From NCBI GenBank assembly GCA_019635795.1, contig JAHBYV010000004.1, forward strand, positions 62,001 through 126,000: a stretch of DNA of 64,000 bases. The letters run 5' to 3'. Source of the stretch: Rhizobiaceae bacterium (GTDB taxonomy: Bacteria; Pseudomonadota; Alphaproteobacteria; Rhizobiales; Rhizobiaceae). Position numbers and translations under genes: made by a program. Below are positions 33,601 through 42,800 of the stretch, one piece after another. Within the stretch, counting starts at the first letter, position 1. Every line of letters begins with the position of its first letter. The notes under the pieces are model-generated. The model did no database searches. It saw only the letters and a program-made list of their open reading frames with translations, and had not been told where the DNA came from.

Positions 33601-36600
33601 ACGTGCAGGTCGCGCAAAAGCGAGCCATGCGTGTAATTCTGGTGCTCGACGGATTCCAGAATGTCCCGGCGGGCCTGCTCCATAAGTTCCCGCAAAGTGC
33701 AATTGCGGTCAATTGTCGAGCGAATTGGCAGAAGGCTGACGCCATGACCCACGACATTCTCAAGCCCATGGCCGACTTGACCTGCAACCGGCATCCCGAC
33801 AACAACGTCGTTGGTACCCGCCATCAATGACAAATAAAATCTGAACGTCGAGAATATCAGATTGCGCAGGCTCGTGTTGCCCTGCTGGGCTACATGCCGC
33901 AATCCAACTTCAAGCTTATCGTCAAGTGCTGTCACGATGCGCGCAGCTTCCGTACGCGGCATCGGTGGGTGTGGCTTGTCCAGTGTCAGATCCATAGCCG
34001 GAAGCGGTCCGGCATACTTATCCAGCCAGAACTTACGATGGATTTCGGCATCGGCGCTTTCACGCCACCGCTCTTCGGTCGCGACAAGTTCGCTTATGCC
34101 TTGTGCTGGTGGGAGCTTGGGCGCACGGTGCTCGACCACTGCTGAATAGAGCTCAGCAAGATCGCGCATCAGGACACCGGCGGACCATCCGTCACAGACA
34201 ATGTGGTGAACGATCAGCACAATTTCTGCTCTGCTATTCGGGAGATGCAACAAAAGCACCCGCAAGAGTGGGCCGTTCGTAAGGTCAAATGGACGCGCTG
34301 CTGCATCGCGAAGTATGGATTCGCGTTGTCTGACAGTGTTCTCCGTACCAATCTCATGCGCAGAAAGGTCGAACGAGCCTTGGGGATGGATGGTTAGCCT
34401 GGAACCTTCAAGATCGAATGAAGCACGTAACACTTCGTGGCGCGCCACGAGATGTTCCAGGGCAGTGGTCAGGGCAGGCTGATCAATTTGACCGTCAACC
34501 TGCATACTGAATGATAAATTGTACGCAATGTGTGTCGCATGATCGACCAGTAGGCCGCCCGCGATTTCTCTCTGTCCTTCGGTCATGGCAACATGGCGTG
34601 TTTCCGTCGCCACCGTTGCAGGTTGGTGCACTGGTTCGTTGGTCTGAACCTTGCTGGGCGTCGCCTGTGCTCCGATCAGCGCAGCGAATTTGTCGAGGTG
34701 CGGTGCTTCGAACAATTTTCCGAGTGGCAATGATACGGCGAATTCCTTGCGCACCCGTGCGAGCATCCTGACGGCGTTGAGCGAATGGCCGCCCAGCGCG
34801 AAGAAATCGTCTTCCGGGGCGACGCCGCTAATACCTAGAATGTCGCCCCAAATGGCGGCGAGCTGGGCTGTGAGAGGGTCGGCAATCTCAGGAACAGCTC
34901 TGCTATTTTCGCGCTTTGCTGTCGCAGGCTTCTCAACCATCGCAAGGCGGATCAGGTCTACCGGAACAGGGGAAACCACGATTTGCTTTGCCGAGTGGTT
35001 AAACACACGTGCGAACAGATCAGGCGCTTCCGCCCGGCGTATCCCGGTTGCCATGATCTGGGTAGCGACCCCTTGTGTTTTCCGGCTCGCTTCAAAGCCT
35101 CCCGGAGCTATCGCGCGCATCGCAAGATCGTCGAGCTTGACGAGCGGTCTACCCTGATTGTCAGTTATGATGACATTGAACGACGCATAACGGTCAGGCT
35201 CGCCGGAAATTTTCGTCGCGTGGGCAAATATTTCCGAGGGTAATGGCCCGAATACCTGCATTCGACCGATCGACATTGGCGCATAGACATTGCCGTTGAG
35301 CGGCACGGCAGCCATTCCGATCGTTGCAGCCATGTCGAGCATTGCCGGATGGAGAGGATGCCTCTCAAGGTCATTTCTGAAGCCATCCGGCAAGCGGAAC
35401 TTTGCAATAACCTGATCCTGCGCGACCTGAACCTCGCCGACATTCGCCCAACGTGGGCCGAAGTCGATCAACTTGCCTTGCACTGGCTGGCCACTGAATG
35501 CGGAAACCGGCAAATCTGGAACGATGAGCGGTTCGCTTCCTGAGCTGAATTCCGAGAGAGCAACAATGCGTGCACGCATGTGCTCAATCTGTTCGCCATG
35601 AGCGCTCGATCCGCTTTCAATGACGAGTTCGAACCCATCGTTGGACGGCGTCAGGCGCGTTGTAACCCGGCGCGGCATCCCTTCAAAAACCATAGGGGAA
35701 GCAAACTGCAATGCTTCAATGGCAAAATGGTCGTCTTTGAAAACCGCATCGGCTGCGGCCTGAGCCAACTCCATATAGGCGGTGCCGGGAAAGACCGGCG
35801 CGCCGCCAACGACATGTTCGCTAACGCGCCAGTCGGTATCCGGGTCGATTACAAGCTCAAACACTACCGCGCCGTCAGTGTGGTCGGTGCGGCTCCCAAG
35901 TACCGGGTTGCTGGTTTCGACCGAGCCGGCCCCGTAGGCTTTGGCGGCCATGCCTATGTCGCGCCATGCGCCCCATGCAATGGAGATACCGTCTTTCCGA
36001 GTGGTCGCCAACGCTTCCAGCGCCGCATTCGCGCCCGCATAAGAGGTTTGACCCGCGCCGCCAAGCAAGACCGAAGTCGAGGAGATAACGGCAAAAAAAT
36101 CAAGGCTGCCATCAGGGTAGAGCCTGTCGAGCGTTTGAGCGCCGATCAGTTTTGGGTACATAACCGCAAGCGCCGCATCGAGTGGCTGGAGCGCTAGCGG
36201 CACGTCATCAAGCAGACCGGCAGCGTGAATGACGCCGTTCAGTTTAGCAATGCGGCCTTCCAATCGTTGAAGAGCCTCTGCTGTGTCGACAGGGTCTGAG
36301 AGATCAGCTCTAACGAATATAACTTCACCGCCAAGCTCTTCAATTTCGCACCGGAGCTTTGGATCGTCTTCGGTGTTCCGGGATACAAGGATCAGACGTG
36401 CCTTCGCTGTTTCGGCAAGCCAGCGAGCCATCTCCCGCCCAATCCCGCCGGTTCCGCCGGTAATCAGATAAGTCCCATTTGTACGCAAACGCTGGGGTAA
36501 ACCCGTTGGTGAGTAGGCGGGGGCCGGTCGGCGATTGCGTACAAGCCTGCGCGACCGAAGCGCAACGTGATCTTCCTCGCCGGGGGCCGAAACCTCGGCC

Positions 36601-39600
36601 AGCAACATGTCCAGATCGACGTTCGCATCAATATCTATCAAAGCGCTCGTCAGGCCGGGGATTTCACGCGGGGCAACTCGCACTGGCCCCAATAGGGCTC
36701 CAAGCTGGTAGTTGGTTGCTGGTGTTCCGTCGACACTTGTCGCATCCCGAGAAACTATAGCCAGATGCACCCTATGCTGGCTGTCGGCCTGTTGCAGGAG
36801 GCGGCAAAGCAAATAAGCCCCCTCAAAAGCTTTGCTCGCAAGCGCGGGATCAAGCCCCCAAAGATAAAGGACGCGCGCCGGGATGGTGGTTAGTGCGCCA
36901 CCCAGCGCATCGAAGTCAGATTGTGATTCAGGTTTTACCCCGAAGCCCTTGTTGGAGCTTTCAAATCTTTCGCTCGCGAAAACAGTGGTTACCTTGGCAC
37001 CTCTTGTCTGCAGCCTTGCCAGGATTGAGTCTGAAACGGGATCACTGCCCGCGAAAACCAGCCATTCGCTCTCAAGGCTTGCTGCTTGACCGTTGCGAGG
37101 CTGTTCTGACCAACCCAGTTCCTCAAACCATTCGGCGGGGTCCTGCAGTCGGGCTAGAAGAGGAGCCTCTTCCGATTCTTCACGAATAGCTCCGCGCCCA
37201 GGCTCAACCCAGTGACGCTCTTTGGCGAAGGCGTATGTGGGCAAGGAAACGCGGTGGCCATGCGTGTTGACAGCACGCGCCCAATCAACATCTATCCCAT
37301 TTGCCCAAAGTGCTCCAAAAGCGGCGAGAGCAATGCCGAATTCGTTTGCTTCGTCCTTGGGTCGTGGTGCTGAATATAGAACCGCGCGCGGACGTACCGG
37401 CGGATTGCAGGCGTCAAGCAGCGGCCCCAGCGTCTGGCTTGGCCCTACCTCAATGACAATGCTTTGTTCATTGCTGAGAACGGTTCGAACTGCATCGGCA
37501 AATCGAACTGTTCGGCGCAAATGGTTGACCCAGTAATCAGCGGAACAAAGATCATCATCCTTTGCCCAATTCCCGCGCATGGAGGAGGCCATGGGGATTG
37601 CCGGTTTGGAAAACTGGATTCCAGCGAAGCCTGAACGAAATGGTTCGAGTTGCGCGTCCAGTTGGCGCGAGTGCGCAGCAACTTCAATATGTATGCGTCG
37701 GGCTTCTATTCCTGCCTTTTCAAGATCGGCTTCGAGCCTCGCGATGTCTGCCGACTGGCCGGACACCACCGTCGTTTCACCTGTATTTATGGCCGCTATA
37801 TCGAGATGATCGCCGAGATAAGGTTGAACTCCTTCGACAGAAAGTGGGACAGAGGTCATTGCACCTTGCGGCGCGTCATCCATGACCATGCCGCGCAAGG
37901 TGACGATTGACAATGCGTCGCCAAGGCTGATCGCTCCCGCCGCGACTGCACCAGCATATTCGCCAACGCTATGCGCAAGGATCGCGTCAGGTTTGATGCC
38001 CCATGATGCCCATAGCTTTGTGTAAGCGTATTCGAGGATAAAGAGTGCTGGTATTGCGTAGCCAGAACGCTCCAGCTTTGCTTTTGCATCAGCATCGGTT
38101 CGATCGCGCCGGAACATCACCTCATACAGGTCAGCTGGTGCTGATTTCGGCAAGGCCGAAAAGCATTCACGTACCGCCTCGGCAAAAAAAGGTGAGGAGC
38201 TGAGCATTCCCGCTCCAGCGCCCGGATATTGTGCTCCGCCACCCGGATAGAGGAATATGATGCGCGGCTGAGTATCGGATGAGCTTCCCTGAACCCGGTA
38301 AGGACTGTTGCGTGCGCTTATAGCTGCCTGCAACTCTTCCTCGGTGCGCGCGGCAATTGCAAATCGCTCTGCAAATGCACGCCGGCCCTCGCGCAAGGTG
38401 AATGCTATATCATTCGCGGGCGGTGTTTCACCGCCTAGCCAGCCTGACCAACGCTCACGTGTCCTATCAAGAGCGTCCCTTGTGCGCGCACTGAATGGGA
38501 ATAGCTTCCAACCGTTATCACTTGCTTCTTGTGAGCGGCGCGGGGCTTCCTCCACGATGATATGAGCGTTAGTGCCGCCGACGCCCAACGAATTCACTGC
38601 GGCGCGAAGGGGTGCGCGGTTCTCCCAAGCCTTCGCCCGTGCAACGACTTGAAATGGGCTGGTGGCAAAATCGAACCTGCTGTTCGGTCTCTTGAAATTA
38701 AGGCTAGCAGGTATCTCACGATGCCGCAGAGCCTCGACAACCTTGATGAGACTTGCACTCCCTGCCGCCGTATCAAGATGGCCAATATTAGTTTTAACCG
38801 AGCCTATTCCAATACTTGCCTTTGGCGCGCTTCCGTACACCTGTTGAAGTGCCGCCAATTCGATCGGATCGCCGATTGGCGTTCCAGTCCCATGCGTCTC
38901 GATATAAGAAATATCGCTGGCTGATACGCCGGAAAGTGCGAGTGCTTCCGCTGCGGCTTCCGCTTGCCCATCGACTGAGGGTGCCAGATAGCTGGCCTTG
39001 CCAGAGCCGTCATTGTTTATGGCGCTTGCCAATATGACTGCTTTGATGTCATCGCCATCGGCAACTGCATCCTCATAGCGACGCAGCACGACGAGGGCTA
39101 CTCCGGAGCCGAAAACTGTCCCCTTACTGTCATCGTCGAATGCGCGGCAAAGGCCGTCTGGCGAAAGTATCTCGCCTTCGCTGTATTTGTATCCAACGCC
39201 ATGCGGCAATTCGATGGTAACGCCGCCAGCGATGGCCATATCGCACTCCATGTTCAGGAGTGAGGAAATGGCTGTATGAACTGCGACAAGCGATGTTGAG
39301 CACGCCGTCTGTACTGCTATCGAAGGCCCTGTAAGGTTCAGCAGATAGGAAAGACGGGTAGGCAGAAAATCCTTGTCATTCCCTGTGTGACGCAGCAGGA
39401 AGAGGCCCACTTCTTCTGCTAAATCGGGATTGCTAAGCAGGTTGAACGGCAGGTAGGCCTGCATACCCGAACCGGCAAAGACACCAATTCGGCCATCGAA
39501 CTTTTCAGGCACGTAACCGGCATCTTCCAGCGCTTCCCAGCCGCATTCAAGGAAATGGCGATGCTGTGGATCAAGGATGGATGCTTCCTTGGGCGAAAAG

Positions 39601-39854
39601 CCGAAAAAACTCGCGTCGAAACACTCCATGTCGGGCAGAATGTTGGCCACCCGTATATAGTTTGGGTCAGCAAGTTGCTTGCGGCTGACCCCTCTTGCCA
39701 ACAGCTCGGAGTCGGTCAAACGACGGGAAGCAACGCGCGCCTCTCGTAGCATGTCCCAAAACTCATCAACATTTCGCGCTGAAGGAAACCGTCCTGCGCG
39801 TCCAACAATCGCAATGCGGTTGCCGGGCGCAGACTCCGCCCCGTTTTCGCTCAT
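30588..39854 (-). CDS. Hybrid polyketide synthase / nonribosomal peptide synthetase (KS-AT-KR-DH-ACP-C-A-T-TE)
   Basis: 3088-aa multimodular enzyme that accepts an acyl or aminoacyl starter, extends it with one acyl unit, condenses an amino acid and releases the product. Domains by residue: KS 10-435 (Cys185 in TACSTS, HGTGT, NIGH); AT 530-830 (Ser629 in AHSVGE); KR 1125-1300 (TGGTGGIG, Tyr1272); DH 1330-1590 (His1347 in HVVGGAPVFP, Asp1507 in HPAMLDMA); carrier 1665-1730 (Ser1691); condensation 1755-2190 (HHIVCDG at 1883); adenylation 2210-2695 (FTSGTTGVPKG, NGYGPTE); carrier 2710-2780 (Ser2742); thioesterase 2810-3060 (Ser2881 in GYSGG, His3041). All catalytic residues look intact. The order KR before DH is not the common DH-KR order. 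It follows the formyltransferase-NRPS by 20 bases. Confidence 0.93.
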   Translation of the reverse strand: MSENGAESAPGNRIAIVGRAGRFPSARNVDEFWDMLREARVASRRLTDSELLARGVSRKQLADPNYIRVANILPDMECFDASFFGFSPKEASILDPQHRHFLECGWEALEDAGYVPEKFDGRIGVFAGSGMQAYLPFNLLSNPDLAEEVGLFLLRHTGNDKDFLPTRLSYLLNLTGPSIAVQTACSTSLVAVHTAISSLLNMECDMAIAGGVTIELPHGVGYKYSEGEILSPDGLCRAFDDDSKGTVFGSGVALVVLRRYEDAVADGDDIKAVILASAINNDGSGKASYLAPSVDGQAEAAAEALALSGVSASDISYIETHGTGTPIGDPIELAALQQVYGSAPKASIGIGSVKTNIGHLDTAAGSASLIKVVEALRHREIPASLNFKRPNSRFDFATSPFQVVARAKAWENRAPLRAAVNSLGVGGTNAHIIVEEAPRRSQEASDNGWKLFPFSARTRDALDRTRERWSGWLGGETPPANDIAFTLREGRRAFAERFAIAARTEEELQAAISARNSPYRVQGSSSDTQPRIIFLYPGGGAQYPGAGAGMLSSSPFFAEAVRECFSALPKSAPADLYEVMFRRDRTDADAKAKLERSGYAIPALFILEYAYTKLWASWGIKPDAILAHSVGEYAGAVAAGAISLGDALSIVTLRGMVMDDAPQGAMTSVPLSVEGVQPYLGDHLDIAAINTGETTVVSGQSADIARLEADLEKAGIEARRIHIEVAAHSRQLDAQLEPFRSGFAGIQFSKPAIPMASSMRGNWAKDDDLCSADYWVNHLRRTVRFADAVRTVLSNEQSIVIEVGPSQTLGPLLDACNPPVRPRAVLYSAPRPKDEANEFGIALAAFGALWANGIDVDWARAVNTHGHRVSLPTYAFAKERHWVEPGRGAIREESEEAPLLARLQDPAEWFEELGWSEQPRNGQAASLESEWLVFAGSDPVSDSILARLQTRGAKVTTVFASERFESSNKGFGVKPESQSDFDALGGALTTIPARVLYLWGLDPALASKAFEGAYLLCRLLQQADSQHRVHLAIVSRDATSVDGTPATNYQLGALLGPVRVAPREIPGLTSALIDIDANVDLDMLLAEVSAPGEEDHVALRSRRLVRNRRPAPAYSPTGLPQRLRTNGTYLITGGTGGIGREMARWLAETAKARLILVSRNTEDDPKLRCEIEELGGEVIFVRADLSDPVDTAEALQRLEGRIAKLNGVIHAAGLLDDVPLALQPLDAALAVMYPKLIGAQTLDRLYPDGSLDFFAVISSTSVLLGGAGQTSYAGANAALEALATTRKDGISIAWGAWRDIGMAAKAYGAGSVETSNPVLGSRTDHTDGAVVFELVIDPDTDWRVSEHVVGGAPVFPGTAYMELAQAAADAVFKDDHFAIEALQFASPMVFEGMPRRVTTRLTPSNDGFELVIESGSSAHGEQIEHMRARIVALSEFSSGSEPLIVPDLPVSAFSGQPVQGKLIDFGPRWANVGEVQVAQDQVIAKFRLPDGFRNDLERHPLHPAMLDMAATIGMAAVPLNGNVYAPMSIGRMQVFGPLPSEIFAHATKISGEPDRYASFNVIITDNQGRPLVKLDDLAMRAIAPGGFEASRKTQGVATQIMATGIRRAEAPDLFARVFNHSAKQIVVSPVPVDLIRLAMVEKPATAKRENSRAVPEIADPLTAQLAAIWGDILGISGVAPEDDFFALGGHSLNAVRMLARVRKEFAVSLPLGKLFEAPHLDKFAALIGAQATPSKVQTNEPVHQPATVATETRHVAMTEGQREIAGGLLVDHATHIAYNLSFSMQVDGQIDQPALTTALEHLVARHEVLRASFDLEGSRLTIHPQGSFDLSAHEIGTENTVRQRESILRDAAARPFDLTNGPLLRVLLLHLPNSRAEIVLIVHHIVCDGWSAGVLMRDLAELYSAVVEHRAPKLPPAQGISELVATEERWRESADAEIHRKFWLDKYAGPLPAMDLTLDKPHPPMPRTEAARIVTALDDKLEVGLRHVAQQGNTSLRNLIFSTFRFYLSLMAGTNDVVVGMPVAGQVGHGLENVVGHGVSLLPIRSTIDRNCTLRELMEQARRDILESVEHQNYTHGSLLRDLHVARDSARHLLAPVVVNIDGLADLDHLKLGSNPVHIEVNSTGHEFFDLFFNQFDTPGRVELTWNYKTSLFEEATISRHADNLLHLLKTIANEPEALNRRVGDLLAIGRQIKPASGTHNDPGASGPQTVTEVFRQIASQYADKVAQRYGTLSMTYAELDRRSEALAALLVSEGVRPGDLVGISSERSLSLLVAVLGVLKSGAGYVPFDVNLPAERQQFMARDTGIKLLLGNCPALVHSEVRIVNWSDFPQDAPSPVLAEISGESIAYVMFTSGTTGVPKGVVLPHRSIIRMLCDNHWLELSDRTVTLHSSAFAFDTSIIDIFAALLHGGTVIVPPDGTLSITQLADAIQGSGVNTLWLTSGLFHAVADSRPETFVNAEQVIVGGDVVSPAHVARVMAVCPKVTVINGYGPTESNVTNAHKITHADLKSGMALPIGPAIAGTQIYILDEQLRPLPDGIVGELCIAGRGLAHGYWNRPELTAEKFVPAPWDPTLRLYRSGDLAMNPGNGVLRFFGRADTQVKVRGFRIELTEIEQALEAHPAIRQAVAVAAVPEGQSDKVLAAYYVAHGSAPDAAELRGFLTSRLPDFAMPSYFIAVDEIPLNSNGKADRRRLPVLRAQTAAKETAAELTGPTEQRLADIWSAILGTSVNSPQANFFQLGGHSLLAVRLFDRIRKEFGHDLPISTLFRNQTIRELAELLDTHEIPSVDLDPDADWDTSTIINPGPATDARPLFIVGGVGGNVNNLVELGARLGENRPVIGFQTRGVQGHRPHETIEEMAAANIGFMRQHQPKGPYILAGYSGGALTAFEMARQLEENGEKVERLFVLDTYAPGFSKDFRPPVRLSAKERLIDEIQLLRNEGLPLFVDRLKNTLRGRLIRGPMLRLVKSASLSHFRYEIMQELWMSAAHKYQGGKITAPVTLFRTRPKRLLQARTLELDPTLGWASVTDPSKVDTPWANGNHIDMLIGENATLLAAMIEQRLESDHQGSTLRDKKLSMASASPNLSRSA

Positions 39855-39874
39855 CCCCCGCCCCGTCCTCGTCT

Positions 39875-42800
39875 CTATCTCCTGCCCATTCGGGCAAGAC
39901 GCGCCGCCGCGCGCGCTGCACCCCTGTCTGCTGCATTATTGGCGGGTGCCGCGTCATTTGAAAGATGCGCTGAAATTGCGCGTACGGTAGGATAACGGAA
40001 TATATCTGTAATTCCGATATCCCGACCGAATTCTTCCTTCATACGCCTCTGAACTTGAACAACAAGTAGTGAATGGCCTCCAAGGTCGAAGAAGTTTTCT
40101 GTTACAGAAATATCTTCCAGCCCCAGTGCCTGCTTCCAGATAGCCGCGACCTTTGCCTCAATGTCCCCACTCGCAGCAACCATTTCTACCCGATCAGTCG
40201 CGGTTTTCGGCAGAGGCAAGGCTTTCCTGTCGATCTTGCCGTTCGGCGTCATTGGCATTCTGTCCAGAACGACAATTTGTGAAGGGCGCATGAATTCAGG
40301 CAGTTTTTCAGCCAGATTTGCCTGAATTTCGCTAACTGACGGCTGCCTGTCACCGGCCGTCACATATGCAATCAGGCGAAGATCGTTGGCTCCCATCTCA
40401 GCCATTTTAACTGCAACCTGCCGCACCTGACCTGACTCTGCGATCAGTGATTCAATCTCACCCAGTTCTATACGATGGCCACGCACCTTGACCTGATTGT
40501 CTATGCGACCAAGGAATTCGAGCGTACCATCTTGTAGCATCCGGGCCAGATCGCCTGTGCGATACCAGCGTTCTCCGTCTCGCGTTATGAAGCGCTCGGC
40601 AGTGAGATCCTGGCGTTTCCAGTATCCGGGCGAAACACCGGCGCCCGATATCCAAAGCTCTCCTTCAACCATCCTTGGCGCAATTTGGCCGCCCGGGGTT
40701 CGTATGGTGAGGCCAGTATTCGTTATGGGCTCCCCAAGCGGCACGCATTCGCTCACGGCTTCCAGATTCGCCACGGAAGACCAGATCGTGGTTTCTGTGG
40801 GGCCGTACATGTTGAGAAGACGCCCTTTCAGATTTGCCCTCAACTCTCGGGCAAGCTCGGGCGGCAGCGCTTCTCCGCCGACCATCAGACACTCAAGCTG
40901 ATGAAGTGCGTCTTTGCCGCTGACATCTGCTGTAAGATATGTAGCCATTGATGGGGTACATTGCAGATGGGTAATCCGATTTTGAACGATATCCTGCGAA
41001 ACTGAACCCTTGTGCCCGACGCCGCCACTGGTTTCCAACTCTGTCATCAACGTGCGGATGTACTTCAGATTTGACAGAACCGTCTCAGATTCTATGCCGA
41101 AATCGATCAGGCAGGCGATTTCATCAACGCCGATAGCTGCCACTTCCCGAACTATTTCCTTTGCCGTTTCCGGTGTGCCAAAGAGTCCGGATTGCCTGTA
41201 GTAGCGTTCAAATGCGTGGTCGAGCAGCGCGTCCAGTTCCTCTGGCTTGAGGTCCTCGCTTTCAAAAATCTCCTGTGGGCTGCGGCCGGTTGCATCTGCT
41301 CGGGAAACGAATGTCGGGAAAGTCCATGAGGCGCGTCGAACAAGGTCAACAGCGCTTTTCAAATAGGACTTCATAGGCTGGCGAGCGGTTTGCAGTACCG
41401 TTTCTTCATCGTCGGAGACGAATGTGTGCAGCATGAGGACGACATGGCCATTGCCCGGATGGCCGGCCTTCGCCCGAGCGTGTCGGTAGGCGGCAATCTT
41501 CTGTTCAAGCTCATCCATGGTTTGACCAAGGAGGTGGGTGAGAACGCCACAACCCAGTCGACCGGCCTCAATGAACGTGTCCACATTGCCTGCCGCCGTA
41601 ATCCAGATTGGAATTTCCTTCTGAACAGGTCTCGGGTGGATGCTTGCAGATACCGGCTTGCCATCGTGGCCCGGGAATTCCAGCGCTTCGCCAGCCCACA
41701 ATTTGCGCAACGTTTCGACGGTGCCAAGCGCGATTGACTTGCGGTCTGCGAAATTTTCCGGGCGAAGGATAAAGTCGTTAGGTTGCCAGCCAGCGGCAAT
41801 GGCAATTCCTGCCCGCCCGCCGGAAAGGTTGTCCACCAGCGACCAGCTTTCTGCGACAGAGATCGGGTGATGGAGCGGCGCGACGACTGAACCGGCGCGC
41901 AGCTTGACGTTTTTCGTCACGCCTGCGAGCGCGGCGGAACTGATTGCCGGATTTGGATAGAGGCCACCGAAGGCATGGAAATGGCGTTCAGGCGTCCAGA
42001 TTGCTTCAAAGCCATTCTCATCTGCAAAGCGCGCGCCTTCAAACAGAACCTTATAAGCGTCAGCGCCGGCCGGCCCTGATTGGGAGGCAAAATAGAAAAG
42101 CGAGAAGGCTGGTATATCGCCTTTGCCCCCCTGATTTTGCAAGACTATCGTTACCCCGCGGGTGAGCGTCCACAGAAGCTCCAACACGGAAATGTCGAAC
42201 GACATGGAGGTGACAGCGAGCAGGCGAGCGCCCTGTTTGAGCGGCACAATATTATCCATGCCGTCAAAGAAGTTTGTCACGTTCCGATGTTCGATCATCA
42301 CGCCTTTCGGCTTGCCGGTCGAGCCTGACGTGTAGATCAGGTAAGCCAGATCGCTCGGCGACCCCAAGGCCTCGCCAAACTCACCTTCGTCACGAAATGA
42401 AACCGTGCGCGAGCTGTCCAAAAAATCGGGCAGGGAGGCGTTTGTATCCGCGACGATCAACAGTGCACCTGAATCCTCGACCATAAAAGCGATGCGGTCA
42501 GCCGGGTAGGAGGGATCCAGCGGGAGATAGGCCGCGCCCGTTTTCAGGATGGCCAGAATGGAGATAATGAGATCGGCACTGCGATTGAGGTAGAGCCCAA
42601 TTACTTTTCCCGGCGCAGCACCCCGCTTGGCGAGTGCGCCGGCCAAACGGGCCGATTTTTGCTCAAGCTCCTGATAGGTTATCGTGCGGCCAGCTTCTTC
42701 AATCGCAATTGCCTGCGGTGCGGCTTTTGCTGCTCGCGCGATCATTGCATGAATTGTCTCGGCGGTTCCTCTGCCACCTTCTGCAAAAACTGATGCGCTG

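Noticed and set aside
41120-42090. Possibility that the monooxygenase segment is a misassembled separate gene
   Set aside because: The frame is continuous, adenylation motifs resume in the correct order after it, and this insertion is known in the MupA/Atu3671 group.
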